From the NCBI RefSeq assembly GCF_000422505.1, contig NZ_KE383869.1:1-64000 (forward strand): a stretch of 64,000 nt of DNA. Direction: 5' to 3'. This DNA is from Paenibacillus pinihumi DSM 23905 = JCM 16419. GTDB lineage: Bacteria > Bacillota > Bacilli > Paenibacillales > Paenibacillaceae. The notes beneath the pieces were generated by a model that saw only the letters and a list, made by a program, of their open reading frames with translations, was not told where the DNA came from and did no database searches. A program made the translations under genes and the position numbers. This document shows, piece by piece, positions 57,800 to 64,000 of the stretch (positions are counted from its first letter, which is position 1; each line of letters starts with the position of its first letter).

Positions 57800-58261
57800 A
57801 TGAAAATTCGAATTGATATCGATGACCGTCATGAGGAAACGTCGATCACCATTCATGCCAAGGAATGGACGGAGGAACTGGCTGCCCTGGTCAGCAAGCT
57901 GCAAAGCTCAGAGCCGCGGCGGCTTGTCGGGATTGAAGAGGATCGTTCTGTTTTGCTGGATCCTGCCGAACTGGATTACGTATATGCAGAGAGCCGCAAA
58001 GTGTATGCTGCGCTCAAGCAGCGCAGAATTGAACTGCGAATGAAGCTGTATGAGGTTGAGGAGCTGCTTGCAGGGTACCGCTATATGCGGTTCTCCAAGT
58101 CGGTGATCGGAAATTTGGATGAAATTGACCGCTTTGAGCTGTCGTTTAACGGGAATTTATGTGTATATTTTCGCTCAGGGAACAAGGAATATGTGTCCAG
58201 GAGCTATGTTGCAGAGCTGAAGCAGCGTCTCATATTGGGAGGTGGACGGGATGGTGTTTGA
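57800..58261 (+). CDS. LytTR DNA-binding regulator without receiver domain
   Basis: 153 residues. The C-terminal part is a LytTR DNA-binding domain with FSKSVIGNLDEIDRFELSFN and YVSRSYVAELKQRL. The N-terminal 50 residues are not a receiver. Such regulators are usually paired with a DUF3021 membrane protein, as here. The genes overlap by 11 bases. Probably controls the downstream exporter. Confidence 0.92.
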   Translation: MKIRIDIDDRHEETSITIHAKEWTEELAALVSKLQSSEPRRLVGIEEDRSVLLDPAELDYVYAESRKVYAALKQRRIELRMKLYEVEELLAGYRYMRFSKSVIGNLDEIDRFELSFNGNLCVYFRSGNKEYVSRSYVAELKQRLILGGGRDGV

Positions 58262-58655
58262 AATATTACGGCGCATGGCATGGGGGACGTCCCTTGCATT
58301 TGTAGTCAGCTTCTCCGCAGTGACTGTCCTGGTGCTGACCGAGACCGAAATTCCGATGAAGGACCTGTGGCTGCATATGGCGGGCAGCCTGACGATCGGA
58401 ATCTACTTTGGGCTGGCATCCCTGCTGTTCGGTTATGAACGCTGGAGTCTGCTGAAGCAACTGGGCGTTCATTATTTGCTGTCGATGGCTGTATATTTTC
58501 CGGTAGCGATTGGAATTGGCTGGATACCGCTGCAGCCGCTGGCGCTTTTGCTTGGGGCAGGGCTGTTTACGTTGACGTATGCGGGATTTTGGTTTTCGAT
58601 CCGCTGGTATTTGATCAAACAAGCCAATTCCATGAACAAATCGGTACGAAGGTAA
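58251..58655 (+). CDS. DUF3021 membrane protein
   Basis: 134 residues with four membrane helices. The family commonly lies beside LytTR regulators and may control them at the membrane. The ATG with GGAGGT seven bases upstream was chosen over an upstream GTG. Followed by the ABC gene pair. Confidence 0.88.
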   Translation: MVFEILRRMAWGTSLAFVVSFSAVTVLVLTETEIPMKDLWLHMAGSLTIGIYFGLASLLFGYERWSLLKQLGVHYLLSMAVYFPVAIGIGWIPLQPLALLLGAGLFTLTYAGFWFSIRWYLIKQANSMNKSVRR

Positions 58656-58670
58656 AGGAGGGCCAGGCGC

Positions 58671-59594
58671 ATGAGCAAGGTGGTGCTGGAGGTTGTGCAG
58701 TTGACGAAGCAATATGGCGGCAAGCAGGCGCTGGGCGGAGTCAGCTTTCAGGTAAAGGAAGGGAGCTGCTTCGGGCTGCTCGGGCCGAATGGTGCAGGGA
58801 AATCCACGACGATGAAGATTATTACCGGCATCCTTCGTGCAGACTCGGGTGAGGCGCTGGTAATGGGGCAGGATATGATGAAGCATGCGGATGCCGTCCG
58901 CCATCATATCGGATATGTGCCGCAAGAGATCACGTTGTACGACAAGCTCAGTGCGCGGCAAAACTTGACCTTCTTCGGTGAGATGTACGGCGTGAAGGGC
59001 CGGGAATTAAAGTCGCGTATTGAAGAGGTGCTGGGGCAGGTAGGACTTGCGGATCGTGCAGGAGAAGCAGTCGGGAGTTATTCCGGCGGGATGAAACGCA
59101 GAATCAACTTTGCCGCAGCACTGCTGCACCATCCGAAGATCGTCATTCTCGATGAGCCTACCGTCGGCATTGATCCGCAGTCCCGCAATCATATCTTCGA
59201 AATGATACGGAGTTTGAGGGATAGCGGAATGTCGGTGATTTATTCCACGCACTATATGGAAGAAGTAGAGGCGCTGTGCGACGATATCGCGATCATTGAT
59301 CATGGCAAGGTTGTCGTACAAGGCAGCCTTCATGAGCTGCTGGAGCAGTATGCGGTGAAGGCAGTCTATGTCGAGGCGGACAGGCTGGAGGATGAACCGT
59401 CAGGAGCAGGCGTGCGTAGTGCGGTCAGGAGCGGACGCGGGTGGCTGCTGGAGACGGAGCGGCCGCTGCAGACGATGCAGCAGATATCCGGCTGGCTGGA
59501 AGAGACGGGCAGGACGGTGCGTTCACTGGAGCTAAAGCGCCCGTCGCTGGAGAGTGTGTTTTTGACTCTGACGGGGACATCATTGAGGGATTAA
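58671..59594 (+). CDS. ABC-2 exporter ATP-binding protein
   Basis: 307 residues. Walker A GPNGAGKSTT, signature SYSGGMKRRINFA, Walker B IVILDEPTVGIDPQSR, and a C-terminal extension. Drug or lipid exporter class. It follows LytTR-DUF3021 by 15 bases and precedes the permease by about 100 bases. Confidence 0.94.
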   Translation: MSKVVLEVVQLTKQYGGKQALGGVSFQVKEGSCFGLLGPNGAGKSTTMKIITGILRADSGEALVMGQDMMKHADAVRHHIGYVPQEITLYDKLSARQNLTFFGEMYGVKGRELKSRIEEVLGQVGLADRAGEAVGSYSGGMKRRINFAAALLHHPKIVILDEPTVGIDPQSRNHIFEMIRSLRDSGMSVIYSTHYMEEVEALCDDIAIIDHGKVVVQGSLHELLEQYAVKAVYVEADRLEDEPSGAGVRSAVRSGRGWLLETERPLQTMQQISGWLEETGRTVRSLELKRPSLESVFLTLTGTSLRD

Positions 59595-59700
59595 GTGTAT
59601 GAGCGAGAGTATGTCCTTACGTGTGTCCTATGCTTTGCGTTGTGCGGGAGTATTCTGTACAGAAGGGCATAGAGGTTGGATTTCTTGATGAAGGGAGTGG

Positions 59701-60855
59701 ATGCGGCGGATGATCAGAAGCATTGTACGCAAGGAAATTCAGGTGCTGATAAAGGAAAAGGGGACTTTCTTCTGGCTGTTTCTGCTGCCGGTTCTGTTCA
59801 TTGTCATGTTCTCGGCAATCTTCGGCAATACAAGCCAGACGGTCACGGTGCGCTATTATGATGCGGACAGAACGGTGGCCTCAAAGGAACTGATTCAGGC
59901 GCTGGGCGGAATTAAAGGCTTCGAGCTGAAGCAGGATGACAGCCAGTCTCTGGAGGCGCAGATTGAGGACATTCGCAGCGGCAAGCTAAGCTCGTTGGTT
60001 GTCGTCCCTGCGGGGTATGGCGGGAAGTATGAAAGCGGGGCCGCAGCAGAAATTGAGCTGTACCGGGATGCGGCGGAGGACACCGCTGTGGCGCCGATTG
60101 TGGCAATGCTGAATAGCGTAGCGGCACAATACAAGGAAGGCAATCTGCGCGCGATATTGAAAAGCTTGGGCAACAATGATCAGGAGATAGCCGGCATGAT
60201 GCAACCGCCCTTGCAGGTGAAGGATATCCGGGAGAATGCCGTAAAGCTCAGTACGGTTACGCAGGTGGTGCCGGGGTATACGGTGATGTTCGTCTTCTTC
60301 ATTATGATTACGATGGTACGTAATTTCATGCGGGACCGGGATTCGGGAATGGTTTCGCGCTTGCGCGGCACGCCGATGAAGTCCCATCATTATTTGATCG
60401 GCATGTGGGTACCCAATATTCTCGTCGTTATCGTGCAATGTACCGTGCTGCTGTTGTTCGGAAAACTCGTGTACGGACTGAATTTGGGCGATGTGGCAGC
60501 GGTGGCTTTGATTATCTTAAGTCTGGCGGTCTGCTGTACAGGAATTGGACTGATGCTCGCGATGCTGGTGGGCGGAGAGAATCAGGGCATAGCTTTCGTC
60601 CAGATTATTACGATGGGCGGAGCCATTACAGGGGGATTGTGGTTCCCGTATGATTTCTTGCCTAAAGCTGTGCAGGCTGTGGGCCGTTTCACCCCGCAAT
60701 ACTGGGCGCAAAACGGTTTGCAGGATATTATGATCCGCGGCGGACATATCGGAAGCGTCTGGATTAATGCGTTGATTCTGATTGCCATCGGGCTGGCCGG
60801 ATTTGCGGTGGCGCGGCTAAGGTTTAATCAATTTGCAGGGACGGCAGTAAATTAA
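59701..60855 (+). CDS. ABC-2 exporter permease
   Basis: 384 residues. An N-terminal helix (FFWLFLLPVLFIVMFSAIF) is followed by a large extracellular domain (about 40-190) and five C-terminal helices, the usual ABC-2 (YhgE/drrB-like) layout with LWFPYDFLPKAVQAVGRFTP. It pairs with the ATPase above. Two ATGs three codons apart are possible. Confidence 0.94.
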   Translation: MRRMIRSIVRKEIQVLIKEKGTFFWLFLLPVLFIVMFSAIFGNTSQTVTVRYYDADRTVASKELIQALGGIKGFELKQDDSQSLEAQIEDIRSGKLSSLVVVPAGYGGKYESGAAAEIELYRDAAEDTAVAPIVAMLNSVAAQYKEGNLRAILKSLGNNDQEIAGMMQPPLQVKDIRENAVKLSTVTQVVPGYTVMFVFFIMITMVRNFMRDRDSGMVSRLRGTPMKSHHYLIGMWVPNILVVIVQCTVLLLFGKLVYGLNLGDVAAVALIILSLAVCCTGIGLMLAMLVGGENQGIAFVQIITMGGAITGGLWFPYDFLPKAVQAVGRFTPQYWAQNGLQDIMIRGGHIGSVWINALILIAIGLAGFAVARLRFNQFAGTAVN

Positions 60856-60878
60856 TAATCGGTTTTGCATTTGAGTAC

Positions 60879-60907
60879 TTTACAGGAATGTGGAAAATTT
60901 GTACAAT
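60879..60907 (+). promoter_or_regulatory. Promoter of a tiny transcription unit
   Basis: TTTACA and TACAAT with a 17-base spacer, just after the permease stop. Confidence 0.65.
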
Positions 60908-60942
60908 ATAGAAAGTTTAACTCGGAAGGGGAATTCAACCTT

Positions 60943-61052
60943 ATGCCAGATTTCATGTAATGGATGCAGAGCGCACAAAAAAATCCCATGATCGGACAAC
61001 GGGATACGTGTGTCTTCTTGACCCCATTACAAGGACTTCAGGCAAGGTATGA
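60943..61052 (+). CDS. Possible tiny coupled ORFs (5 and 30 residues)
   Basis: A 5-codon frame (MPDFM) with a good ribosome site AAGGGGA ends in TAA, which overlaps by one base the ATG of a 30-codon frame (MDAERTKKSHDRTTGYVCLL and onward to a TGA). The transcription unit has its own promoter and a strong terminator directly after the second stop. No family recognised. The unit may instead be a small RNA. Confidence 0.4.
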
Positions 61053-61065
61053 TGACAATACTTGC

Positions 61066-61095
61066 GGAGTGCCTTTATTGAGGCACTCCTTTTTT
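61066..61095 (+). terminator. Terminator of the tiny unit
   Basis: A 9-bp perfect stem GGAGTGCCT/AGGCACTCC with a 6-base loop and seven Ts. Confidence 0.9.
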
Positions 61096-61206
61096 GTATA
61101 TAAAAGGTTATTGTGCAGGTTTGTGCTTGTACATGGGGTGTGCGCTGTGCGGTTAAGAGGAATGTCATCTTGAATCAGCCTGTAAATATCCCTGTGAGGT
61201 GTAAAT

Positions 61207-62651
61207 ATGAGCCAGAAGAATGAGAAGAACCAGGAGCCGGCAGATGTGTGCGAAAACAATCAGCGGCCTGAGGATCAATGGCAAGCCGGACAAATAAAAA
61301 TAGAGACGTTGCATGGATTAGAGCTTGATTCGCCATCCGTTGTATTAAGGCCATTCCGGCTGCAAGATAAAAATGAGCTATACCGGTTAACCAGACAGAG
61401 ATTACAAGCCTGCTGCCGGACTGGGATATGACGGAGGAACAGCTTGGGGAATTTATGAGCTTTGTGATTGGAAGCTATGAGCAGTTTAGCGCTGAGGATG
61501 TACGGATATTGCTTGCAGTGGAGCATAAGACAGATAAGCGGCTGATCGGCTGGTGCGGTGTATTCCCGAATGATATGCTGGAGCCGCATGTCAGAGAGGT
61601 GGCTTATGCGATCTCGAAGGATTATCGGAATCTAGGCTTGGCGACGGAGGCGGTTAATGCGATTATGGGCTTTGTCTTCGGGCAGACAAAGCTGGATACG
61701 GTAACCGGGATTGTGAAGCTGCACAATCCAACCTCCAAAAGGGTGCTTGAGAAGGCGGGATTTGTCCATGTGCGTCAGGTTAAGCTGGCGGATGGAGAGA
61801 TGTACTTTGAGCTGGAGCGGCGCAAGACAGTCCGAGCCGGAGAACCGGGAATTGGAGCGAAGCATGATGTCTGCTTGCGCAGGGCTGTCGAAGAAGATAC
61901 CGAGACGTTAGCTGCGATTATGAAGAAGACTTTTGACCGGGAGATCGAGAAATGGCTTGCAGGTTGTGAGCAGGAAGGCCAAAGACATCTGTGTCCGCCA
62001 GGGTATGATTCGGTTGAGATGCACCGTTACTTGGCGCGGGAGCTTCATTATTATGCTGTGGTGGCAGCGCAGCGGATTATCGGCGGAGTTAGTGTACAGT
62101 GGAGTGGCCGGAGACATGCGAGGCTCGACAAGCTCTTCATTGATCCGGATTACCAAGGGAGCGGCATAGGCTCTGAGGTGCTGAGCCTGATTGAAGCGGA
62201 GCTTCCGATGGTGGAGCTATGGAAGCTGGAGACGTCCAGCAAACAGGCGGGCAACCACAGGTTTTACGAGAAGGCCGGGTATGTGCGGTTGTATGAGTCG
62301 GAGTGGGAGTTTGGGTATGAGAAGCAGAAAGCGGGATTGGCAGACAGGACTGGAGCCAGGGGAAGATTACAACCTGGGGCAGAGCAGCAGAATTTGGGCA
62401 GGATGGAGCTTGCGAACTGCGGGATGAATGATGCAGATTTTTATGGGATGCAGATGGAGAGGGGCAGCTATACCAACAGCAACCTGGCGGACAGTTCTTT
62501 TACAGATTGCAATCTTAGCGGTTCAAAGTTTAGCAATTTAAATTTGACGCAAACGTTGTTTGCAGATTTGAGACTGGGCGGCAGTGAACTCCGAATCAGC
62601 GTTGTTAGCGCTAAAAGAAAATCAAAGCAAAAATATAGTTACGATGACTAG
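61207..62651 (+). pseudogene. Frameshifted tandem-GNAT acetyltransferase with pentapeptide-repeat tail
   Basis: Residues from SVVLRPFRLQDKNELYRLT in the first frame continue logically as EITSLLPDWDMTEEQLGEF in another frame, with a one-base deletion near 61397 (AGA-CAG where AGA-CCA-GAG would restore reading). The restored protein has two GNAT domains: first with NLGLATEAVNAIMG and KLHNPTSKRVLEKAGF, second with LDKLFIDPDYQGSGIGSEVL and GNHRFYEKAGY. A pentapeptide-repeat tail follows (ANCGMNDADFYGMQ, NSNLADSSFTDCNLSGSKF). The tail breaks off at the junction with the next gene. A sequencing error cannot be ruled out. Confidence 0.8.
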
Positions 62652-63261
62652 TAATTCAATTGGATTTTCTTCGTGGCTGGATATCGTAGGGGATAGACTT
62701 TTACCAGCTTTTCCTGGCTTCGGCGGACAGATTAAAGATAGAGTATTGCATGCTCGATTTCTACCAAAGATTATAGCGGCAACTGTATTTGGAGAAATTA
62801 ATGGTGTAGTGACAGAACGCATAGAAAACCTCGCAAAATTATTTAAAACAGCAAAGCTTCCCTACGTTATTAAAAAGGATATGCAATCGTATCTAATCAC
62901 ACATTCCGTATCAGACATTGCCATGTTGAGCTTTTTGCATTCTGAGAATAACATAATTGACAAAAAAACAGCCAGAACCAGAAAGACGGCACGCAACATT
63001 ACAGTTACTTTAAAAGCGTATCTAAGGGCAATACAAAAAGCTGGCGTTTCGATTGATCCACCAATGCTTAAAATGGTGCTTAAACTTCCAAACTTATTTT
63101 TGGATCTTTTCTTTATGACATGGCTACGAACTAAAATGGTTAGGGATATGATGTTGCCGGATTATGCGAATAATGCTAACAATGAGATTGTGCAGCTGAG
63201 TAATGATTTAATGAAATTTTTAAGTCAAAATGATATCAAATCGGAAATACATGTTCAGTAA
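62584..63261 (+). pseudogene. Ketopantoate-reductase-like protein, N-terminally truncated
   Basis: 225 residues. LLPAFPGFGGQIKDRVL and KKDMQSYLITHSVSDIAML plus a helical end match the middle and C-terminal part of ketopantoate reductase-like proteins (PanE/ApbA fold). The NAD(P)-binding Rossmann domain (about 100 residues) is missing. The nominal start is a GTG inside the pentapeptide gene. The region is more AT-rich than its neighbours, suggesting a separate origin. It may be non-functional. Confidence 0.75.
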
Positions 63262-63315
63262 TTTTTTCGTAGCATCCTTGACTAAACGAACGGGAAACGA
63301 TAATTGAACAACAAC

Positions 63316-63366
63316 AGCGGCAGTCTAAGACTTGATAAAAAAAGTCTTAGACTGCCGCTGCTTTAT
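63316..63366 (+). terminator. Long perfect hairpin terminator
   Basis: An 18-bp perfect stem (63316-63333 with 63342-63359) with an 8-base loop, followed by GCTTTATTT. It could also stop transcription from the convergent minus-strand gene, although the T-tract on that side is poor. Confidence 0.75.
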
Positions 63367-63408
63367 TTATTGGACCCAGTTCACAGAACATACGATCTTT
63401 TGATTGGA

Positions 63409-63948
63409 TTAGTCCACAAGCGCTTCTGCCGAAGCAGTGATATGTTCCACATACTTGCGGGCATCCAGTTTCAACTGCTCATCCGTAGCTTCCATTGTAC
63501 CGTATACCACGAAAGCAGGCAGGAAGACAGCGCTGGTGTATTTGATCGATACTTCAAACGGCCTCAGGAACTCGCTGATCGTGTATTCATTGCTGCCGCC
63601 TGAACGGTAGCTCTGCTCGCTGGCGCCCGCTGTGGTCGCCAAGATGAACTCCTTGCCCTTCAGATGATTTCCTTCCGATCCAAACGCCCATCCGTATGTC
63701 AATACCTCATCGAACCATTTTTTGAGCAGCGGAGGGGCGCTGTACCAATACAAAGGGAATTGAAGCACGATCCGGTCATACTTGACCAGCAGCTGCTGCT
63801 CCTTCTCTATGTCGATGCTCCAATCCGGGTATTCTTCGTGAAGGTTGTGGACATCAATGTTTTCATGCAGATTCAACTCCTGAATAAGAGCATTGTTGGC
63901 CCGGGAATCCTTTAAGAACGGGTGTGTGACAATTACCAGAGTTTTCAT
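63409..63948 (-). CDS. NAD(P)H oxidoreductase, flavodoxin-like (KefF/MdaB type)
   Basis: 179 residues. FMN-binding flavodoxin-like fold beginning KTLVIVTHPFLKDSRANNAL, with VLQFPLYWYSAPPLLKKWFD and ILATTAGASEQSYRSGG. Such enzymes reduce quinones or act as regulators of potassium efflux systems. RBS GAGAGGAAG. It stands alone; what lies further right is outside the window. Confidence 0.93.
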   Translation of the reverse strand: MKTLVIVTHPFLKDSRANNALIQELNLHENIDVHNLHEEYPDWSIDIEKEQQLLVKYDRIVLQFPLYWYSAPPLLKKWFDEVLTYGWAFGSEGNHLKGKEFILATTAGASEQSYRSGGSNEYTISEFLRPFEVSIKYTSAVFLPAFVVYGTMEATDEQLKLDARKYVEHITASAEALVD

Positions 63949-64000
63949 GGAGATCTTCCTCTCTCTTAAATGATGGCATCAGGGCTTTTCACCTGACAGC

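Noticed and set aside
60964-61173. 69-codon plus-strand frame in the tiny transcription unit
   Set aside because: It runs straight through the strong terminator; the shorter overlapping frame ending before it is more plausible.

Overview
The window is the replication-origin region of a low-GC Gram-positive, endospore-forming bacterium. The gene order (dnaA-dnaN-yaaA-recF-remB-gyrB-gyrA-rrn on one side, rpmH-rnpA-yidC-jag-mnmE-mnmG-rsmG-noc-parA-parB on the other, then rpsF-ssb-rpsR, yybS-gdpP-rplI-dnaB, purA and walRKHIJ-htrA) is the classic Bacillales arrangement. Spore genes (yyaC, a YheC/D ATP-grasp protein, the SpoIIIJ-type yidC), the HD-GYP gene between gyrA and the rRNA operon, and the G5/LysM peptidase near wal point to Paenibacillus or a close relative; that genus call is inference.

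Layout. Positions 1-420 (minus) hold the 5' end of a 16S rRNA gene and tandem rRNA promoters. 421-11657 (minus) is the dnaA-to-gyrA replication and topoisomerase block, interrupted by a plus-strand ATP-grasp gene between gyrB and gyrA. 11658-12160 is oriC, with many DnaA-box-like sequences; further boxes lie between dnaA and dnaN. 12160-26600 (plus) carries ribosome, RNase P, membrane-insertion and tRNA-modification genes, then the noc/parA/parB segregation genes with two parS sites, then a cysteine-desulfurase-like gene, small conserved genes, minus-strand yyaC and an MscS channel, followed by tRNA-Ser(CGA). 26984-34320 (minus) is an eight-gene accessory operon: a split CehA/McbA-like PHP phosphoesterase, a glycerophosphodiesterase-like protein, a LacI regulator and a complete ABC importer, with palindromic operators at its promoter. 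34430-35640 holds a possible attenuator-like RNA and the relics of an efe (Dyp peroxidase/iron permease) locus.

35617-46470 returns to core genes (rpsF-ssb-rpsR, an arylamine N-acetyltransferase, an LCP protein, a CBS protein, yybS-gdpP-rplI-dnaB, purA). 46600-57080 holds cell-envelope genes: a membrane-anchored low-complexity protein, an M23 peptidase, the WalRK two-component system with WalH, WalI and WalJ, HtrA and a CxxH/CxxC protein. 57360-64000 is more variable: a DUF6199-like membrane protein, a LytTR-DUF3021 regulator pair with an ABC-2 exporter, a tiny transcription unit, a frameshifted GNAT-GNAT-pentapeptide gene abutting an N-terminally truncated ketopantoate-reductase-like gene, and a flavodoxin-fold oxidoreductase.

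No insertion sequence, prophage, CRISPR array or classical defence system is visible. The most interesting points are the perfect parS site inside a 38-bp palindromic terminator, the split PHP/GDPD/ABC/LacI operon with its operators and the upstream RNA candidate, PurBox-like repeats that coincide with the dnaB terminator ahead of purA, and a tiny transcription unit with its own promoter and terminator.
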